From Lachnospiraceae bacterium (GTDB lineage: Bacteria > Bacillota > Clostridia > Lachnospirales > Lachnospiraceae): DNA of 64,000 nucleotides. The position numbers and the translations under genes were made by a program. The notes beneath the pieces are model-generated. The model had not been told where the DNA came from. It worked only from the letters and a program-made list of their open reading frames with translations, and did not search any database. Below are positions 24,327 through 35,052 of this stretch, piece after piece; the first letter of the stretch is position 1; each line of letters opens with the position of its first letter. Location: NCBI GenBank assembly GCA_017619615.1, contig JAFZRY010000026.1, positions 18,320 to 82,319 on the forward strand. The letters run 5' to 3'.

Positions 24327-24625
24327 TGGCGGATCTGAAATACTATGACGTGATCCTTCGTCCCGTGATCACGGAAAAAAGCATGGACCTGATGGGCGTG
24401 AAGAAATACACCTTCTTCGTTCATCCCGACGCCACCAAGACGCAGGTGAAGGATGCAGTCGAAAAACTGTTTGCCGGCACCAAGGTCGCCTCTGTGAACA
24501 CCATGAACTGCGGCGGCAAGCTGCGCCGCCGGGGCATGACCTCCGGCCGCACCGCCAAGACCAAGAAGGCGATCGTATCTCTGACCGCGGACAGCGCGGA
24601 CATCGAGATCTTCGAGGGCCTGTAA
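24326..24625 (+). CDS. rplW: Ribosomal protein L23
   Basis: Tunnel-exit protein and docking site for trigger factor and SRP. 99 residues; [16 protein letters not shown] and the tail loop [20 protein letters not shown] are typical. Start codon shared by one base with the rplD stop. Confidence 0.97.
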   Translation: MADLKYYDVILRPVITEKSMDLMGVKKYTFFVHPDATKTQVKDAVEKLFAGTKVASVNTMNCGGKLRRRGMTSGRTAKTKKAIVSLTADSADIEIFEGL

Positions 24626-24684
24626 AGCGCCCTCCCCTATACGGCGTCCTCGCCGTGAAAAGAAAATAAGGAGAACAAATCGTA

Positions 24685-25530
24685 ATGGGCATTAAAAAGT
24701 ATAATCCCTATACCCCGTCCAGACGGCAGATGACCGGCCTCGATTTCGCGGCGGTCACCAAGAAAACGCCGGAAAAATCCCTGACGGAGTCCTTAAAGAA
24801 GAATGCCGGCCGCAACAACCAGGGCAAGATCACTGTCCGGCACCAGGGCGGCGGCAGCAGAAGAAAATACCGGATCATCGATTTCAAGCGCAACGGCAAA
24901 GACGGCATCCCCGCGAAAGTGATCGGCGTTGAATACGATCCCAACCGCACCGCCAACATCGCCCTGATCTGCTACGCGGACGGTGAGAAGGCCTACATCC
25001 TAGCTCCCGAAGGCCTGACGGACGGCATGGAAGTCATGAGCGGCCCCGATGCGGAAGCCAAGCTGGGCAACTGCCTGCCTCTGTCCAACATCCCGGTCGG
25101 TACCCAGGTACACAACATCGAGATGATCCCCGGCAAGGGCGGCCAGATGGTCCGCGCCGCCGGCGGCAGCGCGCAGCTGATGGCCAAGGAAGGCAAGTAC
25201 GCCACCCTGCGTCTTCCCTCCGGTGAAATGCGCATGGTCCCGATTGCCTGCCGCGCCACCGTGGGCATCGTCGGCAACGGCGAGCACAACCTGGTGAACA
25301 TCGGCAAGGCCGGCCGGAAGCGCCACATGGGCATCCGTCCCACGGTCCGCGGTTCCGTCATGAACCCCAATGATCATCCTCATGGCGGTGGCGAAGGCCG
25401 TGCTCCGATCGGCCGCAGCGGCCCGAGCACCCCTTGGGGCAAGCCTGCACTGGGTTACAAGACCCGCGCCGGCAAGAAGCAGTCCAATAAGCTGATCGTC
25501 AGACGCCGCGACGGCAAGTCGGTGAAATAA
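24685..25530 (+). CDS. rplB: Ribosomal protein L2
   Basis: Core 23S-binding protein needed for subunit joining and peptidyl transfer. 281 residues. [13 protein letters not shown] near the N terminus and the conserved [18 protein letters not shown] block holding the functional His are present. The ribosome site is AAGGAGAACAAATCGTA before ATG. Confidence 0.98.
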   Translation: MGIKKYNPYTPSRRQMTGLDFAAVTKKTPEKSLTESLKKNAGRNNQGKITVRHQGGGSRRKYRIIDFKRNGKDGIPAKVIGVEYDPNRTANIALICYADGEKAYILAPEGLTDGMEVMSGPDAEAKLGNCLPLSNIPVGTQVHNIEMIPGKGGQMVRAAGGSAQLMAKEGKYATLRLPSGEMRMVPIACRATVGIVGNGEHNLVNIGKAGRKRHMGIRPTVRGSVMNPNDHPHGGGEGRAPIGRSGPSTPWGKPALGYKTRAGKKQSNKLIVRRRDGKSVK

Positions 25531-25541
25531 GGAGGTAAGAA

Positions 25542-25823
25542 ATGTCTCGTTCATTGAAAAAAGGCCCTTTCGCCGATGATTACCTGTTAAAGAAGATCGA
25601 TGAGCTGAACGCCAGCGGTCAGAAGACTGTCATTAAGACCTGGTCCCGCCGTTCCACCATTTTCCCCAGCTTCGTGGGTCACACGATCGCCGTACATGAC
25701 GGCCGCAAGCACGTTCCGGTGTACGTCACCGAAGACATGGTCGGCCACAAGCTCGGTGAATTCGTCGCCACCCGCACCTACCGGGGCCATGGCAAGGACG
25801 AAAAGAGCACCAGGACCAGATAA
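25542..25823 (+). CDS. rpsS: Ribosomal protein S19
   Basis: 30S head protein contacting S13 and the tRNA side. 93 residues with the classic start [18 protein letters not shown] and [19 protein letters not shown]. Eleven bases separate it from rplB. Confidence 0.98.
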   Translation: MSRSLKKGPFADDYLLKKIDELNASGQKTVIKTWSRRSTIFPSFVGHTIAVHDGRKHVPVYVTEDMVGHKLGEFVATRTYRGHGKDEKSTRTR

Positions 25824-25846
25824 GCGGAAGGAAGGAGGTATCATTC

Positions 25847-26236
25847 ATGGCAAAAGGACATCGCTCTCAAATCAAAAGAGAAAGAAATGCACAGAAGGAC
25901 ACCCGGCCTTCGGCTAAGCTTTCCTACGCCCGGATCTCCGTAACGAAGGCCTGCTTCGTACTGGACGCCATCCGCGGCAAGGACGCGAACACGGCACTGG
26001 CGATCGTGACCTACAATCCCCGCTACGGTTCGGAGATCATCACGAAGCTGTTAAAGAGCGCCATCGCCAATGCGGAAAACAACAACGGTTTAGATGCGGA
26101 TAAGCTCTATGTAGCGGAGTGCTACGCCAACAAGGGACCGACCATGAAGCGGATCCATCCCAGAGCCCAGGGCCGCGCCTATCGGATCGAAAAGCGCATG
26201 AGCCACATCACCATCGTGCTGGATGAGAAGCAGTAA
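25847..26236 (+). CDS. rplV: Ribosomal protein L22
   Basis: Exit-tunnel protein with a beta-hairpin reaching the macrolide region. 129 residues. [37 protein letters not shown] and the hairpin [18 protein letters not shown] are visible. Start after GGAGGTATCATTC. Confidence 0.98.
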   Translation: MAKGHRSQIKRERNAQKDTRPSAKLSYARISVTKACFVLDAIRGKDANTALAIVTYNPRYGSEIITKLLKSAIANAENNNGLDADKLYVAECYANKGPTMKRIHPRAQGRAYRIEKRMSHITIVLDEKQ

Positions 26237-26247
26237 GGAGGCAGAAA

Positions 26248-26907
26248 ATGGGACAGAAAGTTAATCCTCATGGTTTACGCGTCGGCGTCATCAAAGGCTG
26301 GGAATCCGTGTGGTTCGCAGACGGCAAGGACTTCGCCGACAACCTGGTTGAAGACAACAAGATCCGCAACTATTTAAAGAAGAGACTGTACGATTCCGGC
26401 ATCTCCCGCATCACCATCGAGCGCGCCTCCGACCGCGTGAAGGTGACCGTCCATACCGCCAAGCCCGGTATGGTGATCGGCAAGGGCGGCGCTGACATCG
26501 AGAAGCTGAAAGCGGACGTGCAGAAGATGACCGACAAGAAGCTGCTCATCGATGTCAAGGAGATCAAGCGCCCCGACAAGGAAGCGCAGCTGGTCGCGGA
26601 AAACATCGCCCATCAGCTGGAGAACCGTGTCGGCTACCGCCGGGCGGTGAAGTCCAACATGAGCCGCGCGTTAAAGAGCGGCGCGCTGGGCATCAAGGCC
26701 TCCGTCAGCGGCCGTCTGGGCGGCGCGGACATCGCCCGCTCCGAGTTCTACAGCGAAGGCACCATCCCGCTGCAGACCCTCCGGGCCGACATCGACTACG
26801 GTTTTGCAGAAGCCAATACCACCTACGGCAGACTGGGCGTCAAAGTCTGGATCTACAAGGGTGAAGTGCTTCCCGCCAGAAAAAATAAGGAAGGGAGCGA
26901 GAACTGA
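26248..26907 (+). CDS. rpsC: Ribosomal protein S3
   Basis: 30S mRNA-entry protein. 219 residues. [18 protein letters not shown] opens the protein, the KH domain has [16 protein letters not shown], and [14 protein letters not shown] lies near the end. Two bases separate its stop from the rplP start. Confidence 0.98.
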   Translation: MGQKVNPHGLRVGVIKGWESVWFADGKDFADNLVEDNKIRNYLKKRLYDSGISRITIERASDRVKVTVHTAKPGMVIGKGGADIEKLKADVQKMTDKKLLIDVKEIKRPDKEAQLVAENIAHQLENRVGYRRAVKSNMSRALKSGALGIKASVSGRLGGADIARSEFYSEGTIPLQTLRADIDYGFAEANTTYGRLGVKVWIYKGEVLPARKNKEGSEN

Positions 26908-26909
26908 TC

Positions 26910-27341
26910 ATGTTAATGCCGAAAAGAGTCAAGCGTCGTAAGCAGTTCCGCGGTTCCATGGCCGGCACGCCTACCCGCGGCACGCAGATCAACTACGGCG
27001 ATTACGGTCTGGTAGCGGTCGAGCCCGCCTGGATCAAATCCAATCAGATCGAAGCCGCCCGTGTTGCCATGACCCGTTACATCAAGCGTGGCGGTAAAGT
27101 CTGGATCAAGATCTTCCCGGACAAGCCCGTGACCACGAAGCCCGCCGAGACCCGTATGGGCTCCGGCAAGGGCACTGTAGAATACTGGGTAGCAGTAGTA
27201 AAACCCGGCCGTGTGATGTTCGAGATCGCCGGCGTGGCCGAAGAGACTGCCCGCGAAGCCCTGCGTCTGGCCATGCACAAGCTGCCGGTCAAGTGCAAAA
27301 TCGTTTCCAAGGCGGAACTGGAAGGCGGTGAAGCGAAGTGA
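26910..27341 (+). CDS. rplP: Ribosomal protein L16
   Basis: Large-subunit protein at the A-site tRNA elbow. 143 residues starting [15 protein letters not shown], the usual start of the family, with [17 protein letters not shown]. The stop overlaps the GTG start of rpmC (GTGA). Confidence 0.98.
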   Translation: MLMPKRVKRRKQFRGSMAGTPTRGTQINYGDYGLVAVEPAWIKSNQIEAARVAMTRYIKRGGKVWIKIFPDKPVTTKPAETRMGSGKGTVEYWVAVVKPGRVMFEIAGVAEETAREALRLAMHKLPVKCKIVSKAELEGGEAK

Positions 27342-27538
27342 AGACCACAGATTATATGAAGCAGTTAAACAATATGAACGCGGCTCAGCTGGCCGAAGAA
27401 CTGGTTTCCGCGAAGAAGGAGCTCTTCAACCTCCGCTTCCAGAACGCCACCAACCAGCTGCAGAACACGTCCCGCATCCAGGAAGTGCGCCGCAATATCG
27501 CCCGGATCCAGACCCTGATCCGTGCCAAGGCCGAGTAA
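27338..27538 (+). CDS. rpmC: Ribosomal protein L29
   Basis: Small exit-site protein of 66 residues. GTG start overlapping the rplP stop by four bases. [19 protein letters not shown] and [15 protein letters not shown] are the family signature. Confidence 0.97.
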   Translation: MKTTDYMKQLNNMNAAQLAEELVSAKKELFNLRFQNATNQLQNTSRIQEVRRNIARIQTLIRAKAE

Positions 27539-27551
27539 GGAGGACGATAAC

Positions 27552-27806
27552 GTGGAAAGAAACTTAAGAAAGACCCGTGTCGGGAAAGTCATCAGCGACA
27601 AGATGGACAAGACCATCGTCGTAGCCATCGAGGACCACGTCAGACATCCCCTGTACGGCAAGATCGTCAAGAGAACCTATAAGCTGAAAGCCCATGACGA
27701 ACAGAATCAGTGCGGCATCGGTGATACCGTCAAAGTCATGGAGACCCGGCCCCTCTCCAAGGATAAGAGATGGCGGCTGGTAGAGATCGTCGAAAAGGCG
27801 AAATAA
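27552..27806 (+). CDS. rpsQ: Ribosomal protein S17
   Basis: OB-fold 16S-binding protein, 84 residues. The GTG at 27552 follows AAGGAGGACGATAAC and begins [17 protein letters not shown]; an upstream ATG (27522) overlaps rpmC and adds non-homologous residues. The signature [19 protein letters not shown] is present. Confidence 0.97.
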   Translation: MERNLRKTRVGKVISDKMDKTIVVAIEDHVRHPLYGKIVKRTYKLKAHDEQNQCGIGDTVKVMETRPLSKDKRWRLVEIVEKAK

Positions 27807-27825
27807 TGCCGGGAGGAGAAAGCAA

Positions 27826-28194
27826 ATGATTCAACAGGAAAGCAGACTGAAAGTTGCTGACAACACCGGCGCGAAAGAGATCCTGTGCATCCGCGTGGTG
27901 GGCGGTTCCGTTCGCCGCTATGCCAACATCGGCGACGTGATCATTGCCACCGTCAAGGACGCCGCGCCCGGCGGTATGGTCAAGAAGGGCGAAGTGGTGA
28001 AGGCCGTCGTGGTCCGCACCAAGCACGGCGCCCGCCGCAAAGACGGTTCCTACATCAAGTTCGATGAGAACGCCGCGGTCATCATCCGTGAAGACAAGAC
28101 CCCCAGAGGTACCCGTATCTTTGGGCCGGTAGCCAGAGAGCTCCGTGACAGACAGTTCATGAAGATCGTATCCCTGGCTCCCGAAGTACTGTAA
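27826..28194 (+). CDS. rplN: Ribosomal protein L14
   Basis: Intersubunit-bridge protein of exactly 122 residues, the norm. [19 protein letters not shown] and [14 protein letters not shown] are classic. First gene of the spc part of the operon; no new promoter is seen before it. Confidence 0.98.
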   Translation: MIQQESRLKVADNTGAKEILCIRVVGGSVRRYANIGDVIIATVKDAAPGGMVKKGEVVKAVVVRTKHGARRKDGSYIKFDENAAVIIREDKTPRGTRIFGPVARELRDRQFMKIVSLAPEVL

Positions 28195-28206
28195 GGAGGA
28201 CCCATC

Positions 28207-28539
28207 ATGTCTATGTCTAAAATCAAAGTCGGTGACACCGTCCGTGTCATCGCCGGCAAGGATAAAGGCCGTGAAGGTAAGGTCCTGCGCATCGATCACA
28301 AGGCTGGCCGCCTGGTGGTGCAGGGTGTGAACATGATCACCAAGCACAACAAGCAGAGCGCCCAGAATCCCAACGGCGGCATCGTGAAGATGGAAGGCAC
28401 CATCGACCTCTCCAACGTGATGCTGCTGCACGACGGCAAGCCCGTCCGCGTCGGCTTCACCATGAAGGAAGGCAAGGACGGCAAGGTGCGGAAGGTCCGC
28501 GTTGCCAAGACGGCGGACGGCCCCGTGGCCATTGACTAA
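28207..28539 (+). CDS. rplX: Ribosomal protein L24
   Basis: Assembly initiator for 23S, 110 residues. KOW motif [19 protein letters not shown] at the N terminus and [18 protein letters not shown]. The ATG at 28207 follows AAGGAGG; a second ATG two codons later could also be used. Confidence 0.97.
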   Translation: MSMSKIKVGDTVRVIAGKDKGREGKVLRIDHKAGRLVVQGVNMITKHNKQSAQNPNGGIVKMEGTIDLSNVMLLHDGKPVRVGFTMKEGKDGKVRKVRVAKTADGPVAID

Positions 28540-28550
28540 GGAGGATCAAA

Positions 28551-29096
28551 GTGAGCAGCAGATTAAAAGAGTTTTATCAGAATGAAGTCGTTCCCGCTTT
28601 GACCAAAAAGTTCGGCTACACCAACGTGATGCAGGTCCCGAAGCTGGACAAGATCGTGGTGAACATGGGCGTCGGCGAAGCCAAGGAAAACGCCAAGCTG
28701 CTGGAAAGCGCCATGCACGACCTGGAGATCATCACCGGCCAGAAGCCCATCATGACCACCGCCAAGAAGTCCATCGCGAACTTCAAGATCCGCGAAGGCA
28801 TGAAGATCGGCTGCAAAGTCACCCTGCGCGGCGACCGCATGTACGAATTCCTGGACCGTCTGGTCAACCTGGCTCTGCCCCGCGTGCGTGACTTCCGCGG
28901 TGTGAACCCCAACTCCTTCGACGGCCGCGGCAACTACGCCCTCGGCATCCGCGAACAGCTGATCTTCCCCGAGATCGAGTACGACAAGATCGACAAGACC
29001 CGCGGGATGGACATCATCATCGTCACCACGGCGAAGACGGACGAAGAAGCCCGCGAGCTTTTAGCCCAGTTCAGCATGCCGTTCAGCAAGAACTAA
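28551..29096 (+). CDS. rplE: Ribosomal protein L5
   Basis: 5S-rRNA-binding protein, 181 residues. Start GTG after [27 protein letters not shown] and [19 protein letters not shown] are conserved. Confidence 0.98.
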   Translation: MSSRLKEFYQNEVVPALTKKFGYTNVMQVPKLDKIVVNMGVGEAKENAKLLESAMHDLEIITGQKPIMTTAKKSIANFKIREGMKIGCKVTLRGDRMYEFLDRLVNLALPRVRDFRGVNPNSFDGRGNYALGIREQLIFPEIEYDKIDKTRGMDIIIVTTAKTDEEARELLAQFSMPFSKN

Positions 29097-29110
29097 GGAG
29101 GACACACATC

Positions 29111-29296
29111 ATGGCAAAAACATCAATGAAGGTGAAGCAGCAGCGCACTCCCAAGTTCTCGACCCGGGCTTACACCCGCTGCCGCCTCTGCGGCCGTCCC
29201 CACGCTGTTCTGCGCAAGTACGGCATCTGCCGTATCTGCTTCCGCGAACTCGCCTACAAGGGAGAGATCCCGGGCGTCCGCAAAGCCAGCTGGTAA
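29111..29296 (+). CDS. rpsZ: Ribosomal protein S14, zinc-binding type
   Basis: 61-residue S14 of the short zinc (C+) type with four ligands Cys24, Cys27, Cys40 and Cys43 (CRLCGRP ... [10 protein letters not shown]). This type is common in Firmicutes. A zinc-free long copy, if any, is elsewhere. Confidence 0.98.
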   Translation: MAKTSMKVKQQRTPKFSTRAYTRCRLCGRPHAVLRKYGICRICFRELAYKGEIPGVRKASW

Positions 29297-29314
29297 AGAA
29301 AGGAGGAAACTATC

Positions 29315-29719
29315 ATGGCTGTTATGAGCGATCCCATTGCCGATATGCTGACCAGAATCCGCAACGCCAACACGGCGAAGCACGATACCGTTGATATTCC
29401 CTCCTCCCGGATCAAAGCCGCCATCGCGGAGATCCTGTTAAAGGAAGGCTACATCAAGGCTTACACCATCGACGGTGATGAAGTCCGCAAGACCATCCAC
29501 GTCACCCTGAAGTACGGCAGAGATAAAAACGAGAAGGTCATCCACGGCCTGACCCGTATCTCCAAGCCCGGCCTGCGCGTGTACGCCGGCGCCGAGGACA
29601 TGCCGAAGGTGCTGGGCGGCTTAGGTATCGCCATCGTTTCCACGAACGAAGGCATCCTGACGGACAAGGAAGCCCGTCAGAAAAACGTGGGCGGCGAAGT
29701 GCTGGCCTATATCTGGTAA
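29315..29719 (+). CDS. rpsH: Ribosomal protein S8
   Basis: 16S central-domain protein, 134 residues. [20 protein letters not shown] near the start and [20 protein letters not shown] at the end. ATG 29315 after AAAGGAGGAAAC. Confidence 0.98.
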   Translation: MAVMSDPIADMLTRIRNANTAKHDTVDIPSSRIKAAIAEILLKEGYIKAYTIDGDEVRKTIHVTLKYGRDKNEKVIHGLTRISKPGLRVYAGAEDMPKVLGGLGIAIVSTNEGILTDKEARQKNVGGEVLAYIW

Positions 29720-29744
29720 AAAATAACATAAGGAGTAAGGCGAA

Positions 29745-30287
29745 ATGTCACGAGTAGGAAAAATGCCTATCGCGATCCCCGCGGGTGTGACCGTAGAGAT
29801 CGCAGAAAATAACAATGTGACGGTCAAAGGCCCCAAGGGGACCCTGCAGCGGGTCCTGCCGGCCGAGATGGAGATCAAGGTGGAAGGCGCGGTCCTCACC
29901 GTCAGCCGTCCCAATGACTTAAAGAGAAACAAGGCCCTGCACGGCCTGACCCGTTCCCTGCTGCACAACATGGTAGTGGGCGTCTCCGAAGGCTATCAGA
30001 AAGTCCTGGAGATCAACGGCGTCGGTTACCGCGCCGCCAAGGAAGGCCGCAACCTGACCCTGACGCTGGGTTATTCGCACCCCGTCGTGATGACGGATCC
30101 CGAAGGCATCGAATCTGTCTGCGAGACCGCCAACAAGATCGTGGTCAAGGGCATCGATAAGGAAAAGGTCGGCCAGTACGCCGCCCAGATCCGCGAGAAG
30201 CGCGGTCCGGAACCGTACAAGGGCAAGGGTATCAAGTATGCTGAAGAGCACATCCGCCGCAAGGTGGGTAAGGCCGGCAAGAAGTAA
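29745..30287 (+). CDS. rplF: Ribosomal protein L6
   Basis: Large-subunit protein near the factor-binding site, 180 residues. [18 protein letters not shown] at the start and the signature [20 protein letters not shown] near the end. Confidence 0.98.
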   Translation: MSRVGKMPIAIPAGVTVEIAENNNVTVKGPKGTLQRVLPAEMEIKVEGAVLTVSRPNDLKRNKALHGLTRSLLHNMVVGVSEGYQKVLEINGVGYRAAKEGRNLTLTLGYSHPVVMTDPEGIESVCETANKIVVKGIDKEKVGQYAAQIREKRGPEPYKGKGIKYAEEHIRRKVGKAGKK

Positions 30288-30298
30288 GGAGGCATGAC

Positions 30299-30667
30299 AT
30301 GGTAAGCAAGAATTCCCGTAAAGAAGTGCGTGTGAAAAAGCACCAGAGACTGCGCAACCGCTTCGCCGGCACGGCCGAAAGACCCCGTCTGGCCGTATTC
30401 CGCAGCGACAAGCACATGTATGCCCAGATCATCGACGATGACGCTCAGAAGACCCTCGTAGCCGCCTCCACCACGGAGAAGGCTGCCAAGGAAGAGCTGG
30501 AGTTCACCAACAACACCGAAGCGGCGTCCTACGTGGGCACCCTGATCGGCAAGCGGGCTCTGGAAGCCGGCATCACCGAAGTGGTCTTCGACCGCGGCGG
30601 TTATCTGTATCACGGCAAGGTCAAAGCCCTGGCCGAAGCGGCCAGAGAAGCTGGCCTGAAGTTCTAA
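30299..30667 (+). CDS. rplR: Ribosomal protein L18
   Basis: 5S rRNA partner, 122 residues. [20 protein letters not shown] and [20 protein letters not shown] are characteristic. Confidence 0.98.
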   Translation: MVSKNSRKEVRVKKHQRLRNRFAGTAERPRLAVFRSDKHMYAQIIDDDAQKTLVAASTTEKAAKEELEFTNNTEAASYVGTLIGKRALEAGITEVVFDRGGYLYHGKVKALAEAAREAGLKF

Positions 30668-30680
30668 GGGAGGCGCAGAG

Positions 30681-31190
30681 ATGAAGAGAACCAATATTGA
30701 TCCCACTTCGCTGGAATTAACTGATACTTTAGTAGAACTGCGCCGGGTCTCCAAGACGGTCAAGGGCGGCCGCAACTCCCGCTTCGCCGCGCTCGTCGTC
30801 GTAGGCGACGGCAACGGCCATGTGGGCGCCGGCACCGGCAAGGCCAAGGAAGTTCCGGAAGCCATCCGCAAGGCGAAAGAAGCCGCGACCCGCCGTCTGG
30901 TGGAGATCCCCATGGACGAGAACGGTTCCGTGCCTCACGATTTCACCGGCAAGTTCGGCAGCGCCACGGTCATGCTGAAGCGCGCTCCGGAAGGTACCGG
31001 CGTTATCGCCGGCGGCCCCGCCCGTGCGGTGATGGAAAAAGCGGGCATCCGCAACATCCGTACCAAGTCCCTGGGCTCCAACAACAAGCACAACGTCGTG
31101 CTGGCTGCCATCAACGGCCTGACCAGCATGTACACCCCGGAAGAGATCGCCCGTCTGCGCGGCAAATCCGTGGATGAAATCTTAGGTTAA
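30681..31190 (+). CDS. rpsE: Ribosomal protein S5
   Basis: 30S fidelity protein, 169 residues. [20 protein letters not shown] and [16 protein letters not shown] are the family blocks. The N terminus ([20 protein letters not shown]) is normal. Confidence 0.98.
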   Translation: MKRTNIDPTSLELTDTLVELRRVSKTVKGGRNSRFAALVVVGDGNGHVGAGTGKAKEVPEAIRKAKEAATRRLVEIPMDENGSVPHDFTGKFGSATVMLKRAPEGTGVIAGGPARAVMEKAGIRNIRTKSLGSNNKHNVVLAAINGLTSMYTPEEIARLRGKSVDEILG

Positions 31191-31202
31191 CAGGAGGGTG
31201 TC

Positions 31203-31391
31203 ATGGCTAAGCAATTGAAAGTTACCCTGGTCAAGTCCCCCATCGGTGCCATTCCGAAGCACAAAAAGACGGTTGAGGCGCTGGGCCTGAACAAGCTGCA
31301 TCACAGCAACCTGCTTCCGGACAATGAAGCCGTCCGCGGCATGATCTGGCACGTACGTCACCTGGTGCAGGTAGAGGAGGTGGAAGAATGA
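31203..31391 (+). CDS. rpmD: Ribosomal protein L30
   Basis: 62-residue L30. [20 protein letters not shown] and [15 protein letters not shown]. The stop overlaps the rplO start (ATGA). Confidence 0.97.
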   Translation: MAKQLKVTLVKSPIGAIPKHKKTVEALGLNKLHHSNLLPDNEAVRGMIWHVRHLVQVEEVEE

Positions 31392-31828
31392 TGAATTTAT
31401 CCAACTTACAGCCCGCGGAAGGCTCCACGCACAACGATTTCCGCCGCGGCCGCGGCCACGCGTCCGGCAACGGCAAGACGGCCGGCAAAGGCCACAAGGG
31501 CCAGAAGGCCCGCTCCGGGGCGCCCCGTCCCGGCTTTGAAGGCGGCCAGATGCCTCTGTTCCGCCGCCTGCCCAAGCGCGGTTTCACCAACATCAACTCC
31601 CGGAAGTACATCACGGTCGACCTGGCCGCGCTGAACTCCCGCTTTGAGGACGGCGCCGTGATCACGGAAGAAGCCATCCTGGAATCCGGTCTGGTGAAGA
31701 ATCCCCGCGACGGCGTCAAGGTCCTCGGCAACGGCGACGTGACCAAGAAATTCACCCTGAAGGGTCTGCTGATCAGCGAGGGTGCCAAGAGTAAAGTTGA
31801 GGCTGCCGGCGGAACGGTCGAAGAATAA
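31388..31828 (+). CDS. rplO: Ribosomal protein L15
   Basis: Late-assembly 23S-binding protein, 146 residues. Two ATG codons in a row (31388 and 31391); the first overlaps the rpmD stop. [20 protein letters not shown] and [17 protein letters not shown] are typical. Confidence 0.98.
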   Translation: MMNLSNLQPAEGSTHNDFRRGRGHASGNGKTAGKGHKGQKARSGAPRPGFEGGQMPLFRRLPKRGFTNINSRKYITVDLAALNSRFEDGAVITEEAILESGLVKNPRDGVKVLGNGDVTKKFTLKGLLISEGAKSKVEAAGGTVEE

Positions 31829-31842
31829 GCCGGGAGGTGGAT

Positions 31843-33168
31843 ATGTTTAAAAACATCCTGAATGCCTTTAAAGTCAAGGACATCCGCACCCGCGTCATCT
31901 TCACCTTACTGATGATCCTGATCGTGCGGCTGGGCTGCCAGATCGTCACCCCCGGCATCAACGTCGCGTGGGTACGGCAGTGGTTCGAGTCCATGAGCAG
32001 TTCGGCCTTCAACTTCTTCAATGTGATCACGGGCAGTTCCTTCTCCACGATGTCCATCTTCGCGCTGAACATCTCCCCGTACATCACCTCCTCCATTATC
32101 GTGCAGCTGCTCACCATCGCGATCCCGCGTCTGGAAGAGCTGTCCAAGGAGGGAGAAGAGGGCAAGAAGGTGATCACCAAGATCACCCGCTACCTGACCG
32201 TTGCGCTGGCCTTCATCCAGGCGACGTCCATGGCCATCGGCTTCGGCTCCAACTACCTGACCAACTACACCTGGTACAACGTGATCCTGGTCGGCCTGAT
32301 CATGACCGCCGGCTCCGCCGCCCTGATGTGGATCGGCGAGCGGATCACGGAACGGGGCATCGGCAACGGTATTTCCATCCTGCTGCTGGTGAACATCCTG
32401 TCCGGGCTGCCCAATGACTTCCGGACCCTGTACGAGACCTTCGTCAAGGGCAAGAGCGTAACGGTCGCCATCATCAGCGCCGTGCTGATCCTGGCCCTGA
32501 TCCTGGCCCTGGTCGTCTTCGTCATTTACCTGCAGGACGGTGAGCGCCGCGTCCCGGTGCAGTACGCCAAGAAGCTGCAGGGCCGCCGGATGGTGGGCGG
32601 ACAGAGCTCCAACATCCCCATCAAGGTCAATACCGCCGGCGTTATCCCCGTGATCTTCGCCAGCTCCCTTCTGAGCATCCCGTCCCTGATCGCCAGCTTC
32701 GCGGGCGTGGACGTGGCCAATCCGAAGGGCGTGGGCGGCCACATCATCAAGGGACTGACCCAGAACTACTGGTGCAATCCCAAGGAGCCCATCTACACGC
32801 TGGGCCTGATCCTGTACCTGTTCCTTCTGGTGGTGTTCGCTTACTTCTATACCTCCATCACCTTCAACCCGACGGAGGTCGCGAACAACATGAAGAAGAA
32901 CGGCGGCTTCGTCCCGGGCATCCGCCCCGGCAAGCCCACCAGCGACTACATGAACAAGATCCTGAACTACATGGTGTTCATCGGCGTCGTGGGCCTGGCC
33001 ATCGTGGCGGTGATCCCGATCGTGCTGACCGGCCTGTTCGGAGTAGGCAGCTCGCTCTGCTTCTTCGGAACTTCCCTGATCATTATCGTGGGCGTCATTC
33101 TGGAAACCTTAAAGCAGGTCGAATCCATGATGACGGTCCGCAGCTACAAGGGCTTCCTGAATAGTTAA
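31843..33168 (+). CDS. secY: Protein translocase channel subunit SecY
   Basis: The membrane channel of the general Sec export system, with ten transmembrane helices expected. 441 residues. I place the start at ATG 31843 because GGGAGG lies just before it; a GTG at 31837 would sit inside that ribosome site. SecY blocks include ISPYITSSIIVQLLTIAIPR, GERITERGIGNGISILL, RRVPVQYAKKLQGRRMVGGQ and ANNMKKNGGFVPGIRPGKPT. Located in its normal place between rplO and adk. Confidence 0.97.
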   Translation: MFKNILNAFKVKDIRTRVIFTLLMILIVRLGCQIVTPGINVAWVRQWFESMSSSAFNFFNVITGSSFSTMSIFALNISPYITSSIIVQLLTIAIPRLEELSKEGEEGKKVITKITRYLTVALAFIQATSMAIGFGSNYLTNYTWYNVILVGLIMTAGSAALMWIGERITERGIGNGISILLLVNILSGLPNDFRTLYETFVKGKSVTVAIISAVLILALILALVVFVIYLQDGERRVPVQYAKKLQGRRMVGGQSSNIPIKVNTAGVIPVIFASSLLSIPSLIASFAGVDVANPKGVGGHIIKGLTQNYWCNPKEPIYTLGLILYLFLLVVFAYFYTSITFNPTEVANNMKKNGGFVPGIRPGKPTSDYMNKILNYMVFIGVVGLAIVAVIPIVLTGLFGVGSSLCFFGTSLIIIVGVILETLKQVESMMTVRSYKGFLNS

Positions 33169-33177
33169 GGAGACGGT

Positions 33178-33822
33178 ATGAAGATCATACTCATGGGCGC
33201 ACCGGGTGCCGGCAAAGGCACCCACGCCCGCTTCCTGTCGGAGAAATACGACATCCCGCAGATCGCCACGGGCGACATCTTCCGGGCCAACCTGAAGGAG
33301 AAGACTCCGCTGGGTCTGGAAGCCAAAAAGTACATGGAGCAGGGCCTGCTGGTACCGGATGAGCTGACCACGAACATGGTCCTCAGCCGCCTGCAGGAAG
33401 AGGACTGCCGAAACGGATACATCCTGGACGGCTTCCCCCGCAACCTGAACCAGGCGCGGGCCCTGACCGAAGCCCTGGCGGAACTGGGACAGGAGATCGA
33501 CTACGTGATCCACCTGGAGATCGCCCAGGAAGTCATCCTGGAGCGCATGGAAGGCCGCCGGGTATGCGAGCGCTGCGGCGCGAGCTACAACCTGAAGAAC
33601 CTGCCGCCCCGCGTGGAAGGCGTCTGCGATTACTGCGGCGGCGCCGTCGTGCAGCGTCCGGACGACGTGCCGGAGACCGTGCTCAAGCGCCTGGACGTCT
33701 ACCGCGAGCAGACGGAACCGATCCTGGCCTACTACCGGGAACTGGGCAAAGAAGCCGTTGTCGACTCCGGCGCCGCAATCGACGAAGTCCGCGCCGCGCT
33801 GACCGCGATCCTGGGAGAGTGA
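33178..33822 (+). CDS. adk: Adenylate kinase with zinc LID
   Basis: Interconverts ATP + AMP and two ADP in the cytoplasm. 214 residues. P-loop GAPGAGKGTHA, NMP site DGFPRN, and a long LID domain holding zinc with Cys130, Cys133, Cys150 and Cys153 (CERCGAS ... CDYCGG), the form common in Gram-positive bacteria. Nine bases after secY; the next start follows its stop by one base. Confidence 0.98.
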   Translation: MKIILMGAPGAGKGTHARFLSEKYDIPQIATGDIFRANLKEKTPLGLEAKKYMEQGLLVPDELTTNMVLSRLQEEDCRNGYILDGFPRNLNQARALTEALAELGQEIDYVIHLEIAQEVILERMEGRRVCERCGASYNLKNLPPRVEGVCDYCGGAVVQRPDDVPETVLKRLDVYREQTEPILAYYRELGKEAVVDSGAAIDEVRAALTAILGE

Positions 33823-33823
33823 A

Positions 33824-34591
33824 ATGGCAGTTACCATCAAATCGGAACGGGAGATCGAATGCATGCGCATCGCCGGCCGGTACTTAAGCGAAGTGCTGGA
33901 CGAGCTGCTGGACAGCGTGCGGGTGGGATGGACCACCGCCCAGGTCGATAAACTGGGAGAAAAACTGATCCGATCCAAGGGCTGCATCCCGAACTTCCTG
34001 CATTACGAAGGCTTCCCCGCCTCCTTCTGCGTTTCGATCAACGACGAAGTGGTGCACGGGATCCCTTCGAAGAAGCGGGTCATCCGCGACGGCGACCTCG
34101 TGAGCATCGACGGCGGGCTGATCTATCAGGGATACCATTCCGACGCCGCCCGGAGCATCATTCTGGGCGACGCGGACCCGAAGGTGCAGCAGCTGCTGGA
34201 CGTCACGAAGGAATCGTTTTTCCGGGGCATCGCCATGGCGAAGGAAGGCAATCATCTGTATGACATCTCCAACGCCATCGCGGACTATGTGGAGCCTTAC
34301 GGCTACGGCATCGTCCAGGACCTCACGGGCCACGGCATCGGCCGGCACCTGCACGAGGATCCGATGATCCCGAACTTCCGGCAGCGCTCCCGGGGCATCC
34401 GGCTCCGCAGGGGCATGACCCTGGCGGTGGAACCCATGATCGCCCTGGGCACCTGGGAAGTGGACTTCAACGAGGACGACGGCTGGACCTGCACGACGAA
34501 GGACCACAGCGTCGCCGCCCATTATGAGAACACCATCCTGATCACGGACGGCGAGCCGGAGATCCTGACTCTGCCGGGCGGAAAACACTAA
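33824..34591 (+). CDS. map: Methionine aminopeptidase type I
   Basis: Removes N-terminal Met from new proteins; a two-metal enzyme. 255 residues. Metal ligands occur in SIDGGLIYQGYHSDAAR (two Asp), DLTGHGIGRHLHEDP (His), AVEPMIALG (Glu) and the last Glu in HYENTILITDG. Often a KOW-domain protein lies between map and infA in Clostridia; here only 18 bases separate them. Confidence 0.97.
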   Translation: MAVTIKSEREIECMRIAGRYLSEVLDELLDSVRVGWTTAQVDKLGEKLIRSKGCIPNFLHYEGFPASFCVSINDEVVHGIPSKKRVIRDGDLVSIDGGLIYQGYHSDAARSIILGDADPKVQQLLDVTKESFFRGIAMAKEGNHLYDISNAIADYVEPYGYGIVQDLTGHGIGRHLHEDPMIPNFRQRSRGIRLRRGMTLAVEPMIALGTWEVDFNEDDGWTCTTKDHSVAAHYENTILITDGEPEILTLPGGKH

Positions 34592-34609
34592 CAAGGAGAA
34601 CAGATCCCT

Positions 34610-34828
34610 ATGTCAAAGACCGACGTCATCGCCATGGAAGGAAAGGTGCTGGAGAAACTGCCCAACGCCATGTTCCGCGTAGAGTTGGAAAACGGACACG
34701 AAGTGCTGGCGCACATCAGCGGCAAACTTCGCATGAACTACATTCGTATCCTGCCCGGTGATAAGGTGACGGTGGAACTGTCCCCCTATGACTTAAGCAA
34801 GGGCCGCATCAGCTGGCGCGATAAATAA
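34610..34828 (+). CDS. infA: Translation initiation factor IF-1
   Basis: 72-residue OB-fold protein that binds the 30S A site during initiation. [20 protein letters not shown] and [20 protein letters not shown] are near-universal IF-1 sequence. Start after AAGGAGAACAGATCCCT. Confidence 0.98.
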   Translation: MSKTDVIAMEGKVLEKLPNAMFRVELENGHEVLAHISGKLRMNYIRILPGDKVTVELSPYDLSKGRISWRDK

Positions 34829-34837
34829 AAAAAGTGC

Positions 34838-34866
34838 TTGCACAAGTCGGCCGGCTGTGATAAACT
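34838..34866 (+). promoter_or_regulatory. Internal promoter before rpmJ
   Basis: TTGCAC (34838-34843), 17-base spacer, TAAACT (34861-34866), 50 bases before rpmJ. This is one of the best promoter matches in the window and would give the alpha-operon genes extra expression independent of the S10 promoter. Confidence 0.7.
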
Positions 34867-34916
34867 TGCAGATGCGCTGTCTGAAAAGCGCCTGTACCCC
34901 ATAAAGGAGAATTACC

Positions 34917-35030
34917 ATGAAAGTGAGATCCTCTGTGAAGCCGATTTGCGAGAAATGCAAAGTCATTAAGCGCAAAGGCAGCATCCGTATCATTTGCGAA
35001 AACCCCAAGCACAAACAGCGTCAGGGTTAA
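34917..35030 (+). CDS. rpmJ: Ribosomal protein L36, zinc-binding type
   Basis: 37-residue protein too short for ordinary ORF listing. Translation begins [20 protein letters not shown] and has the zinc ligands Cys11, Cys14, Cys27 and His32. The ribosome site AAAGGAG lies 9 bases upstream of ATG. Normal position between infA and rpsM. Confidence 0.97.
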   Translation: MKVRSSVKPICEKCKVIKRKGSIRIICENPKHKQRQG

Positions 35031-35052
35031 TCTAGTAGGAGGTAAATAGCAC